Source: Bacteroidales bacterium UBA1182 (GTDB lineage Bacteria > Bacteroidota > Bacteroidia > Bacteroidales > Bacteroidaceae). Taken from it: a stretch of DNA of 27,871 nucleotides. Position 1 is the stretch's first letter, and every line of letters begins with the position of its first letter. This document shows, in pieces, positions 1 to 7,956 of the stretch. The notes beneath the pieces were generated by a model, which had not been told where the DNA came from, searched no databases, and was given only the letters and a program-made list of their open reading frames with translations. The DNA lies in NCBI GenBank assembly GCA_002310015.1, contig DBYQ01000057.1, forward strand, positions 1 to 27,871. The letters are read 5' to 3'. A program made the position numbers and the translations under genes.

Positions 1-90
1 GATTTGCCACATGGACAGATGCTCTTTCGTGTAAAGATCAATAACCTTTTGGTAATACTGATCTTTCAAAACAGTACGATTACTCTTCAT
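1..90 (-). CDS. N-terminus of an unidentified protein, cut by window edge
   Basis: An open frame starts at an ATG (complement of 88-90) and runs 30 codons without a stop to the window edge. It begins MKSNRTVLKDQYYQKVIDLY and ends in a stretch rich in charged and aromatic residues. The segment VIDLYTKEHLSMWQI has the look of the first helices of a helix-turn-helix domain, as in small transposase-associated or DNA-binding proteins, but 30 residues are too few to name a family. The frame is short enough to be chance. In its favour are the ATG placed just after a hairpin (92-115) and the otherwise empty region before the divergent permease. Confidence 0.35.
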   Translation of the reverse strand, partial: MKSNRTVLKDQYYQKVIDLYTKEHLSMWQI

Positions 91-91
91 T

Positions 92-115
92 GTTAACTCG
101 ATTTTACGAGTCAAC
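92..115. repeat. Hairpin-forming inverted repeat between divergent genes
   Basis: GTTAACTCG (92-100) and CGAGTCAAC (107-115) pair around a 6-nt loop. The pairing has one A-C mismatch as plus-strand RNA and a G-U wobble as minus-strand RNA. On the plus strand seven T follow (116-122), which looks like an intrinsic terminator. On the minus strand the hairpin sits 1 nt before the ATG of the partial gene, where it could mask the start. The right arm with its preceding T run is repeated at 135-148 (TTTTACGAGACAAC against TTTTACGAGTCAAC at 102-115, 13 of 14 identical). Confidence 0.5.
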
Positions 116-167
116 TTTTTTTAGGGCAAGACATTTTTACGAGACAACCCTTTTCAGCGGTAAGAAG

Positions 168-252
168 TGTCCAAAAATTGGACATTTTCAGGCAAAAAAG
201 CACGATTTGGCATTTTTTTCTTGGATGATGCCCTGCAGGACAAATACCTTTG
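168..252 (+). promoter_or_regulatory. Operator/promoter module, copy 1 (upstream of permease 1)
   Basis: The perfect 17-bp palindrome TGTCCAAAAATTGGACA lies at 168-184. A stretch shared with two other permease promoters follows and ends in CTTGGA (220-225). TTG at 221-223 and TACCTTTG at 245-252 form a Bacteroides-type -33/-7 pair with a 21-nt spacer. The expected transcript start is about 257-260, leaving roughly 22-25 nt of leader before the ATG at 282. The palindrome centre would be about 80 nt upstream of the start, a typical place for an activator. The binding protein is unknown. Confidence 0.75.
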
Positions 253-281
253 GGCAGTTTTAAATTACAAGAGTCCGGAAT

Positions 282-2612
282 ATGTTTTCTCACTACCTCA
301 TAACAGCGGTGCGTAGCATAAGGAAGAACTGGGCGTACAGCATACTCAGCATCTGCTGCCTTGCCATCGGTACAGCTATGTTCTCAGCCTTCTTTTATGG
401 AATCAATTACAAGTATTATAGGAATAACCGTCGGCCGTTGTATGACCGTAGCGCTATAGTGTATGAGGATATGCTTGGCAATGAGATGTACAGTGCTAAC
501 CGCAAATTAGTACAATCAGGTTCTCACGGCTCTGTCTCTTTTGATATGTTGTCAAAGCTGGATATTCCTGAGATAGAATATGTGTCGGTTGTAGGTACCG
601 GAAGGACAGGGGATTTCAAGATATATGATTCAACAAAGACATACCTTGAAGGCAACTTGGATGGAATGGAAGTATGCGGCGATTTTTTCAAATTCAATAA
701 TCTCACGCTTCTGTACGGTGACAGGATTCCCCAGAATGACTATGAGATTGTTGTCACGGAATCATTCCTTAAGCGTATAGGTTACGATAAGGAGATCAGC
801 CAGTGCCAGATTTTGGAACGGGATATCAATGAATATCACATTGTAAATGTGGTGCGTGATGACAAGTGGAGCCGATATATGGATTATGATATATTCTTTT
901 ATGTGGGAGAGAGGTCTATCACCATGTTAATCTGCCCCAACTGTCTTAACGTAGATGTCGTACTCAAGGAGGGCGTTGATATCAATGACGTAAACAAGAT
1001 TCTTTCCACATCCTATATACATGAAAATACCCGGACAGTGGTGCAGCTGTCACACACTTACCCCAAACCCCAGGATCCGTTGCTTGGCCTCTTGAGCATA
1101 GTTGTGCTGATAGTGGCAGCAATAAACTTTTTCAAGCATACGGTAATGCTGCTGAAACAGCGTGGCAGGGCCAATATAATAAGATACAGTCTTGGAGCCG
1201 GCAGAAACAACCTCTCACTCATGCTTATGACAGAAGTGGTTGTCATTCTGATATGTTCTCTTGCCATAGCCCTTTACCTCACATATTATACATGCTCATG
1301 GCTTAATACTGCACGGTTCCTTACTGGCAAGTATTTCCATTTCAATGATCTGGCCATATTGGATATACTAGGTATCTGTTTAGTGGGAGTGATTGGGCTT
1401 GTAGTATGCCGAATATCGGTAAACAGACAGAACAGGCTGCTCAAACAAAGGATTGTGGCCGAAAGGCGTGAAAACAAGACATTCAAGAACATAGTAATCA
1501 GCATTGAGACCTCTATTGCAGTATTTGCCTTGGCTGCTGCATTGCATACATACATAAAAGCTCCCAGACCTTACAATCCTCTGCCTAAGTCCGTAAGTTG
1601 CAGGACATTCTTCGTTGAGAATGATGAGATGAACAATTACAATGAGTTTTATGGAAAGATACGTGAGTTGCCTCAGGTGGATGATGTTGTTCTCTCATAC
1701 GGATCATGGAATGATTATCCCAACTACAGCAGGATCAGTGCCGGCGGCAGGTTTTTTGATTTTGTTTTTCTGGGCCCGGATATCAGATACTTCTCATTCT
1801 TTGATATTCCTATAGAATGGCTGGATCCCATACCGCCCACTAACGGCTTTCTGGTTGACAGGAGTACCTACGATGAACTGATAAAGGAGGGGGTTGACCT
1901 GGAATCTCTTGAATTCACTTCAACCATCATTGGTCTGAGCAAGAACATACATATCTCAGGCATAATAGATCATTACATGTGTGATGACATTACCGGCTAC
2001 ACGGAAAACCAGAACAGAAAACTTCTTGGAGACAGACAGGTCAAGATGCATAGAGCCTTCTATTTCAGGGATGCCCCTTCAGGAGGACATGATTTCTTTG
2101 TCAAATTCAATAATAGTGTATCACCAGCTCAGGCCGAATTACTCATCAGGGAAATCTGGACCGATATGTACCCTATGGCCTCGGATGGTTTGAACATCAC
2201 CCATATTCCTGAATATGTTGATGAGGATTTCCGTTTCCGCATATTGGCTTTCAATCTTGGAAGCATAATCTGCATATTGCTGGTAATACTGAGCGTCTCA
2301 TCATCCATATCGGCCGAGACCAATATGCGCCGCAAGGAGGTGGCGCTGCGTAAGATAAACGGAGCCAAGGGTGGAGATATAATGGAGCTCTTCATTAAGC
2401 CCTACGTCATAATACTTGCTGTGGCGTTTGTGATAGGCAATCTGGCCGCATTTGCTTTCCTCAAGAATGATTATTCCGGTTATGCCGATACGTTCCTGCT
2501 AATAGCACCCGCCACGCTGCTGGCAATGGTGCTCATCATATTGCTCACCGTATTCCGCCGCATCCGCATAATAATGCGCACCAATCCCGCCGATGTAATC
2601 AAGAGCGAGTGA
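282..2612 (+). CDS. ABC transporter permease, FtsX/MacB type (permease 1)
   Basis: This 776-residue inner-membrane protein belongs to the long FtsX-like permease type common in Bacteroidetes. Membrane segments are visible at about 17-40, 268-292, 313-336, 358-378, 402-424, 655-677, 705-727 and 738-760. Large extracytoplasmic domains lie after the first and fifth. The FtsX cytoplasmic signature RRKEVALRKINGAKGGDI lies near 683-700. It starts MFSHYLITAVRSIRK and ends NPADVIKSE, the tail shared with permeases 2 and 3. It is the most divergent and shortest of the three. Such proteins need a separate ATPase of the LolD/MacB type, and none is in the window. Substrate cannot be read from the sequence; relatives move lipoproteins, peptides or drugs, or signal envelope stress. 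It converges on the next gene with 9 nt between stop codons. Confidence 0.92.
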   Translation: MFSHYLITAVRSIRKNWAYSILSICCLAIGTAMFSAFFYGINYKYYRNNRRPLYDRSAIVYEDMLGNEMYSANRKLVQSGSHGSVSFDMLSKLDIPEIEYVSVVGTGRTGDFKIYDSTKTYLEGNLDGMEVCGDFFKFNNLTLLYGDRIPQNDYEIVVTESFLKRIGYDKEISQCQILERDINEYHIVNVVRDDKWSRYMDYDIFFYVGERSITMLICPNCLNVDVVLKEGVDINDVNKILSTSYIHENTRTVVQLSHTYPKPQDPLLGLLSIVVLIVAAINFFKHTVMLLKQRGRANIIRYSLGAGRNNLSLMLMTEVVVILICSLAIALYLTYYTCSWLNTARFLTGKYFHFNDLAILDILGICLVGVIGLVVCRISVNRQNRLLKQRIVAERRENKTFKNIVISIETSIAVFALAAALHTYIKAPRPYNPLPKSVSCRTFFVENDEMNNYNEFYGKIRELPQVDDVVLSYGSWNDYPNYSRISAGGRFFDFVFLGPDIRYFSFFDIPIEWLDPIPPTNGFLVDRSTYDELIKEGVDLESLEFTSTIIGLSKNIHISGIIDHYMCDDITGYTENQNRKLLGDRQVKMHRAFYFRDAPSGGHDFFVKFNNSVSPAQAELLIREIWTDMYPMASDGLNITHIPEYVDEDFRFRILAFNLGSIICILLVILSVSSSISAETNMRRKEVALRKINGAKGGDIMELFIKPYVIILAVAFVIGNLAAFAFLKNDYSGYADTFLLIAPATLLAMVLIILLTVFRRIRIIMRTNPADVIKSE

Positions 2613-2621
2613 CCCTTTGTG

Positions 2622-5600
2622 TCACCAATTCTGGTTCAGGATATAGGGAATGCCGGAGGCGGTGATGCCGGCAGCGTTGATGGTGAAGCGGCGGGTAAAG
2701 CTGTTGTTGTAGAATTCCACGCGGGCACGGCCATTATCATCAGTTATCACGTTGGGGTTCCAGTAGAGGGTGCGGCGGGAATCAACAGTGCCTTCTATCG
2801 GGCCATCAGGGTACTCAGGAGAGTAGAACTGCACGGGTTTGGTGAAGCCTTTTACAGTAGTCGTGCGGTGACCAAGATTGGTTATTTCATTGTAAAAAAG
2901 CAGTTCTCTGTCTTCCTTTATTTGTACATCTACAAGAGTATATCTGTTCCAACTGTGCTCAATCCAACACCAAAAGGTGCCACCACATAATATACTGAAG
3001 TCATTGTCATTGACAGGTATATCCGGAGGAGCCGCACCTGCATGTTTCTTAACCCATTCAAGCATCAGAGGTATGAGATCCATCATATCTCTGGGATACT
3101 TTGGCTCATCATAAACGATAATGCTTTTGACATCAATCATGTCAATAGACTTAGGAATGTCAAACGGTTTATAGGTCAGCAATTTCTCATTATTATGTAC
3201 ATAATAGATCGGACGGATAGACAGACTTTTTGCTGAATTGTTACTGCTTGACTCGTTTCCTGAAGATGTTTCAGATTCTGATTTTGCTAACGAACCAAAT
3301 ATCGGATCTGATTCTTCCGGATCTAATCTGATGCCCCGCTCCAGGAAGTAACCATATAGGTCAGTCGTGTATTCGCCCTGATCCAGTTCCAGTTCAGAAT
3401 CCTCTTCAGCTTCAAATGAGGTAAAGGTGTCATAATCAATGAAACGGCGCCTTTGAGTTTCCTCTTCTATGTCAACGTCATCAATCATTCTACCCAGTTT
3501 GCGGCGCTGTGCCGGGGTGAGGTCATAATCTGTATAATCCACCTTATAACCCTCTATCTGATTGGTGTTGTGGCTGAGGTCGGTCTCTTGAATCATGTAT
3601 GGTCTTGGATTAGGTCTGTCAGCGCGCTCAAAGCGTATGCGCTTGCTCTCCTCATATTTTGATTCACCATTCTTCTTTCTTGACATTAATGTGATGACAA
3701 ACTTACCATTTCCGTAAAAGTCAGACATGTCAAATCCAAAATAACCGGTAGAGTCTGTCTGGTAATCAAGACTTTCAAACAGCGTCTTGTCATCATCAGG
3801 TATTACAGATGCATATATGCCTATGTCTGATACGGGTTGACGCTTGCCGTATGAGAGTATCCATCCGTTCATGGTAAGGCCTTCCTCTATACGGTGTTTC
3901 TCCTCAAAATCCTTAATTCCGGTCATTGTCTGCCACTCGTAGCGTTCCCAGCCTTGGATCATGGTCAGGAGATTAAGGGCTTCACGGTGCAGCTCATCAT
4001 CACTTTCCAGATACCAGGCGGGATCATGAATGTATCCTCTCAAGTCTGATGATAGCAGCAGATTTGTCTGAATGTTATCAGTACGTCCGCCACCGTAGTC
4101 TGTTGCGTCACGTACAGACAGGCAGAAACGGTCACGGAACGGATTACCCTCCTGATCAGTAAGTTGAAACTCTATGACCTCCTTGTCCAATGACTGTCTG
4201 GACATACTGTCTGTATTGGCCGTTATAGAGGGACTGCTAAATTCAGAACTGCCATGGAATATGCTGCGTGAAGAGAGGATATTGCCCTCTTTGTTGAATA
4301 AAGTCACACGGCATACACCCACCGGCCACTCTGTGCAGTCTATTTCAAACTGGCTGTTGTCAATATCCTTTATCTCCTCAAAGTGCAACACTTCACCACG
4401 GCAGGTTACTGCAAGTGCAGTCTGCTCTCCGATGCAGCCATCGGTACGCCATATATTCACCTGCATCAGAGAGTCCGATATCATATCGGCCATCATGGAG
4501 TAACCGTCATCTTCTGTCTTAGGTAATTTACAACGGAAACTCTCACCATCAGAGGTTATGAATTTTACTGTCTCTGAGCCATCGGGTGTAAATACGAATG
4601 ATCCCATTCCGTCATGTACGGTAAACGCAGAGTCCTGACGCGAATTAGTAGTCATATATGCTACACCTTTTCCCCATTCAAATACGTTTTTAACGCCAGT
4701 TATCACAAGTGCTCCGTCTATTCCGAATGCGTCACTGCCTGTTGCCTTGAATGCCACTCTGCATGGCAGGCCGGCTATCAGATTACCTCCCTCCGGGTAG
4801 AATGTGACATTGACATCGCGTTTTGGTTCTATAGTTTTACCGCGTATTTTCTCGACAAGAGGATTATCCTGATTACTTACCACATGTGAGCGGTCATATT
4901 CACCTACATACTTGGGTTGGGTATAAACTGGAATGACGCGTGAAAAGACAGCCTCAGTGTTGAAATCAAGCATGTTCTGTGTATATGCCCTTATCTCATA
5001 GAATCCGCTGGGGTAGGCCAGTATGCCCTGTTTCTCACGTGTCTGTTGCGTACCGGCATCAAGCAAAGAAATGACACCGTCAGCCTGTCCGGCCACAATC
5101 TTGAGTTTTTGTTGTCTTATGAGTTGTCCGGTTGGTGCCAGAAAATCTACATACAGCACTCCGCTGGGAGCACGTTCCAATGTGGTGGCATGTGTTACAA
5201 AGGCTTTGAACCAGATATTCTCTCCCTGGAAGTATGCCGTATTATCAAACTCAAGATAGACCTTCTCCTGCGGGAACAGGCTGTTGAAATGATGTATGTT
5301 ATCAGCAAACTTAATGAGTTCACTGGCATAATCGGCAGAACTTTTTACGTTGATTCTGCTTGTATCTTCAGGTGGATAATAATCAGCAGGCAGACAGGCT
5401 GCAACTTTTTTACTTGACATATCCCCAGTAAACACCATGTTATTATCCATGACAGTACCATTCTTAAGAAACAGGCATATATCTTCCGTTATTTTCATTC
5501 CGGATTTGGAATAAAGGCGGATACCTCTTACTTCTTTTCCCCAGGGATTGGGAGATCCGTCGAATTTGTAATAGTACTTTATTGTCAGTTCATTGTTCTT

Positions 5601-6548
5601 AAGGCCATGGATCTGCAACATGTCATCTCCTACGGCAGAAAAGAACTTTTTATTATCAACAGGTATATTTATCCGCATGACATTTTTTCCTTTCTCCACT
5701 TTTCCCGTCATTGACAGTATGTACCCGTTCTCAGCCAAACGGTTCTCAAAGAGGGACCTGAGGAAATGCTGGCTTGAACCCCAATATGCTTTTTTGCGGT
5801 TTTCTTCAATGCTCACCGCCTGCCGTTTCCTGACATTCTCGTACGGCTTATAGTAAAAGTAGCCCAGCATATCACATTGAGTCTGTGACTTATATTCTTC
5901 AACAGTGAATTTTACCAGGTCCACATAAAGTTCGTATCCTAATACCGGCAAATCAATTATCAGGGGTTCTGTGGCCCATGCACTGAATACGGTCTTGTTC
6001 ACTATTGCCGTATCATTATATTCTTCTCGCCTCTCCATCACATCCGCCTGGATAGTTCGGATGTTATATGAACTCCGGCCTATTCGCCTTATGTCATATG
6101 AGGTTTGGGTCGTCTTATGAAAAATCAGAGCATCTTCATTCTTTATTGTTGCACGGCTGCCCCATTGGTCTTTGCCCAGGAACATGGTCTTAAAATACTC
6201 CAAATCCTTTTTATAATCCTTATCGGGTTTACCCGATACCTCAATCTCAGGCAGTTCAATGGCCTTGAGCAAGATTTTCAGTTCACCCGGATTACGCACC
6301 AGATCCAGAGCCTGCGGCTCATAACCTACAAAACTGAATATCACTGTGGTAGGGAATGATACGTCTTTTAATTCAAAACGCCCGTCAGGGTCAGTGCTGG
6401 TTCCGTGGGTGGTACCGTTTATATATACTGTAGCCGACGGCAACGGTTCCTGCGTAAGACCGTCAACAACCGTTCCGCGTATATCATTCTGCCCCCAAAC
6501 GGTTGCAGAAAAAACAAATAGAATAGCAAACAAAAGGACTCTTCTCAT
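2622..6548 (-). CDS. Exported protein with CarboxypepD_reg-like and MG2-like domains
   Basis: The protein has 1308 residues. A Sec signal peptide (MRRVLLFAILFVFSATVWG) is followed by a carboxypeptidase regulatory-like beta-sandwich at about 22-97 (DIRGTVVDG.., VIFSFVGYEPQ). A macroglobulin MG2-like segment lies near 427-540 (KVYLEFDNTAYFQGENIWFK, then SGFYEIRAYTQNML). A low-complexity Ser/Asn/Glu stretch precedes a part reminiscent of a TonB plug (YYVHNNEKLL, SIDMIDVKSIIVYDE). The C-terminus (GRARVEFYNNSFTRRFTI) is a beta-rich end often seen in these proteins. I see no CxEQ thioester motif, so it is not a classical alpha-2-macroglobulin trap. It is probably periplasmic or attached to the outer membrane; function is unknown. 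It follows the propeller gene on the same strand (72-nt gap with its own -7 box), and both sit inside the permease array, which suggests a shared envelope role. Confidence 0.85.
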   Translation of the reverse strand: MRRVLLFAILFVFSATVWGQNDIRGTVVDGLTQEPLPSATVYINGTTHGTSTDPDGRFELKDVSFPTTVIFSFVGYEPQALDLVRNPGELKILLKAIELPEIEVSGKPDKDYKKDLEYFKTMFLGKDQWGSRATIKNEDALIFHKTTQTSYDIRRIGRSSYNIRTIQADVMERREEYNDTAIVNKTVFSAWATEPLIIDLPVLGYELYVDLVKFTVEEYKSQTQCDMLGYFYYKPYENVRKRQAVSIEENRKKAYWGSSQHFLRSLFENRLAENGYILSMTGKVEKGKNVMRINIPVDNKKFFSAVGDDMLQIHGLKNNELTIKYYYKFDGSPNPWGKEVRGIRLYSKSGMKITEDICLFLKNGTVMDNNMVFTGDMSSKKVAACLPADYYPPEDTSRINVKSSADYASELIKFADNIHHFNSLFPQEKVYLEFDNTAYFQGENIWFKAFVTHATTLERAPSGVLYVDFLAPTGQLIRQQKLKIVAGQADGVISLLDAGTQQTREKQGILAYPSGFYEIRAYTQNMLDFNTEAVFSRVIPVYTQPKYVGEYDRSHVVSNQDNPLVEKIRGKTIEPKRDVNVTFYPEGGNLIAGLPCRVAFKATGSDAFGIDGALVITGVKNVFEWGKGVAYMTTNSRQDSAFTVHDGMGSFVFTPDGSETVKFITSDGESFRCKLPKTEDDGYSMMADMISDSLMQVNIWRTDGCIGEQTALAVTCRGEVLHFEEIKDIDNSQFEIDCTEWPVGVCRVTLFNKEGNILSSRSIFHGSSEFSSPSITANTDSMSRQSLDKEVIEFQLTDQEGNPFRDRFCLSVRDATDYGGGRTDNIQTNLLLSSDLRGYIHDPAWYLESDDELHREALNLLTMIQGWERYEWQTMTGIKDFEEKHRIEEGLTMNGWILSYGKRQPVSDIGIYASVIPDDDKTLFESLDYQTDSTGYFGFDMSDFYGNGKFVITLMSRKKNGESKYEESKRIRFERADRPNPRPYMIQETDLSHNTNQIEGYKVDYTDYDLTPAQRRKLGRMIDDVDIEEETQRRRFIDYDTFTSFEAEEDSELELDQGEYTTDLYGYFLERGIRLDPEESDPIFGSLAKSESETSSGNESSSNNSAKSLSIRPIYYVHNNEKLLTYKPFDIPKSIDMIDVKSIIVYDEPKYPRDMMDLIPLMLEWVKKHAGAAPPDIPVNDNDFSILCGGTFWCWIEHSWNRYTLVDVQIKEDRELLFYNEITNLGHRTTTVKGFTKPVQFYSPEYPDGPIEGTVDSRRTLYWNPNVITDDNGRARVEFYNNSFTRRFTINAAGITASGIPYILNQNW

Positions 6549-6591
6549 AATAGCAGGGTTATTGGTCTATATATAGGCTGCAATAACTTGC

Positions 6592-6599
6592 CAAAAGTA
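6592..6599 (-). promoter_or_regulatory. -7 box upstream of the MG2-like protein gene
   Basis: On the minus strand the sequence TACTTTTG matches TAnnTTTG. It would start transcription near 6585, giving a leader of about 36 nt. No convincing -33 TTTG is seen, so this may be a secondary promoter inside the propeller operon. Confidence 0.4.
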
Positions 6600-6620
6600 A
6601 ATCTTATTGTGTCACTTTTC

Positions 6621-7778
6621 TTATTTGATATGATATTTCAGGAATACCGGATTGCCGTCGCTGCTGTCAATCTCTTGCTTGATCTTTCTGCCCAGAGGAG
6701 TAAGCTTATCCTCATCGTCAATATCTATTCCCAATGAGGTGTTGAAGGTTGAGATATAATAGTTGCCGGATATGGTAGTTGGAAATACCATGCCTCCAAA
6801 TCCTGGCATTGAAATCAGATAGCGTTTTACATCATTATCCTTTATGGTATTCAGGATGGCTGTAGGCTCCTTGGTAAAAGTCCAGAACATTATTCTTCCG
6901 TTATGGTAAACGGGGATGAAGCCACCGTTACAGCAGGACTCTTTATTGCTGTATTCAATAATGGTAATCAATTTCTCATGGTTACTGGGATCATCCAGGA
7001 AATTAACCGGTACATTTCCCCTTATCAGGACGCTCTCAGGTATTCTGCATTTGTCATCATATCTGAATGAAAGCATAGGGCTTGCGGCATCACCATGAAA
7101 CATATATACTACACTGGCATCTTCTCCGGGGCCTGGAATGATGAACATGATTGAATCACCTGCATGATATTTACTGAATTCATCTTCATAGAAATAATTC
7201 TGGGAATAATCCATGGGGCAAACCAATTTGCCTGTTTTACCTGTCTCGGCATCTAAAAGATATAATCCGGCATGTGATAAGCCGTCATCTTCAGCAACGG
7301 AACAGTTGGCAAGCAATGTCCTGCTGTTTATTGCCTGTATTCCTGATACACTCTTAAAATCAGAACATTCACCTATGAATTTACAGTTCAATCCCTGATA
7401 CTTCATCAGCTTATTATCCATCGTATGGATAAAAAGTATGCTGTCCTGAGGGTCGTATGTAAAGTCATTTACATATGTGTATTCACCGTGTCCTCTTCCG
7501 TATTTATCCAGTTTGGAGATAACTGAGTTTCCCTTTACCCAATAGATGGTCCGATGATCTTCTGAAATACAGAAAATGATATCATCTATGCCGTAACACA
7601 TCTCAATTCCTTTCATCAGATAGGGGCTATTGAGAGAGAATACCTCTATATCACAGGCAATGTCTTCAAAATTCACCTCTTCTATTATGTCATCGGATAA
7701 CAATAATGCGGATTGCTGGTTCTTCTGGGAGCAACTCATTAACAAAATTGCGGCAAGGGCAAAAATGGATCTTTTCAT
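6621..7778 (-). CDS. 6-bladed beta-propeller lipoprotein
   Basis: The protein has 385 residues. The N-terminus MKRSIFALAAILLMSCSQ is a lipoprotein signal with a lipobox ending at Cys16. The mature part has repeated beta-strand and loop patterns. It includes the signature ISKLDKYGRGHGEYTYVNDF, which resembles the G-x-G-P-G-E-Y turn in the 6-bladed beta-propeller family frequent in Bacteroidales (often annotated 6-bladed beta-propeller or DUF4934-like). Members are mostly of unknown function, with roles proposed in ligand binding at the envelope. It is the first gene of a minus-strand pair with the MG2-like protein. Its promoter overlaps the operator of permease 2, so it is probably controlled by the same regulator, possibly with opposite sign. 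Confidence 0.85.
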   Translation of the reverse strand: MKRSIFALAAILLMSCSQKNQQSALLLSDDIIEEVNFEDIACDIEVFSLNSPYLMKGIEMCYGIDDIIFCISEDHRTIYWVKGNSVISKLDKYGRGHGEYTYVNDFTYDPQDSILFIHTMDNKLMKYQGLNCKFIGECSDFKSVSGIQAINSRTLLANCSVAEDDGLSHAGLYLLDAETGKTGKLVCPMDYSQNYFYEDEFSKYHAGDSIMFIIPGPGEDASVVYMFHGDAASPMLSFRYDDKCRIPESVLIRGNVPVNFLDDPSNHEKLITIIEYSNKESCCNGGFIPVYHNGRIMFWTFTKEPTAILNTIKDNDVKRYLISMPGFGGMVFPTTISGNYYISTFNTSLGIDIDDEDKLTPLGRKIKQEIDSSDGNPVFLKYHIK

Positions 7779-7812
7779 ATTGGAACTATTGATGTTTAAC
7801 AGAATTGTTGCC

Positions 7813-7844
7813 CAAAACTACAAAAAAAGTAATACGGTGTCAAA
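7813..7844 (-). promoter_or_regulatory. Divergent promoter of the propeller operon
   Basis: Read on the minus strand, TTTG (7844-7841), a 20-nt spacer and TAGTTTTG (7820-7813) form a complete Bacteroides -33/-7 promoter. Transcription would start near 7806, about 28 nt before the ATG at 7778. The -33 box lies inside the left arm of the palindrome of module copy 2 (7838-7854), so a protein bound there would cover it. Confidence 0.7.
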
Positions 7845-7922
7845 AAATTGGACACTTTTGGGCCTGAAAGTGCGATTTTGCTTTTTTTTCTTGGAGATAG
7901 GGATTATGAGGGGATAAATTTG
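7838..7922 (+). promoter_or_regulatory. Operator/promoter module, copy 2 (upstream of permease 2)
   Basis: The palindrome is TGTCAAAAAATTGGACA (7838-7854). One arm base differs from the other two copies, and the flanking bases extend the pairing to GTGTC..GACAC (7837-7855). The conserved stretch ends in CTTGGA (7890-7895). TTG at 7891-7893, a 21-nt spacer and TAAATTTG at 7915-7922 form the promoter. The leader before the ATG at 7957 would be about 28 nt. This copy differs in also serving a divergent gene pair. Confidence 0.75.
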
Positions 7923-7956
7923 GTTTTAAACTATAGTTTTCAATAAAGTCCATATT

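Noticed and set aside
180..193. A sigma-54 promoter (GG-N10-GC) in the permease control modules, seen in all three copies
   Set aside because: The flanking bases fit the -24/-12 consensus poorly, and the GG is part of the palindrome. A Bacteroides -33/-7 pair with identical 21-nt spacing lies downstream in every copy and explains the layout better.
2609..2625. GTGAC/GTCAC hairpin straddling the two convergent stop codons
   Set aside because: A 5-bp stem with no T run is too weak to call a terminator; the stop codons themselves supply much of the symmetry.
2619..2990. Plus-strand frame of 123 residues opposite the MG2-like gene
   Set aside because: It lies wholly inside a clear long coding frame on the other strand and its translation looks like antisense sequence; the same holds for the other opposite-strand frames across the window.
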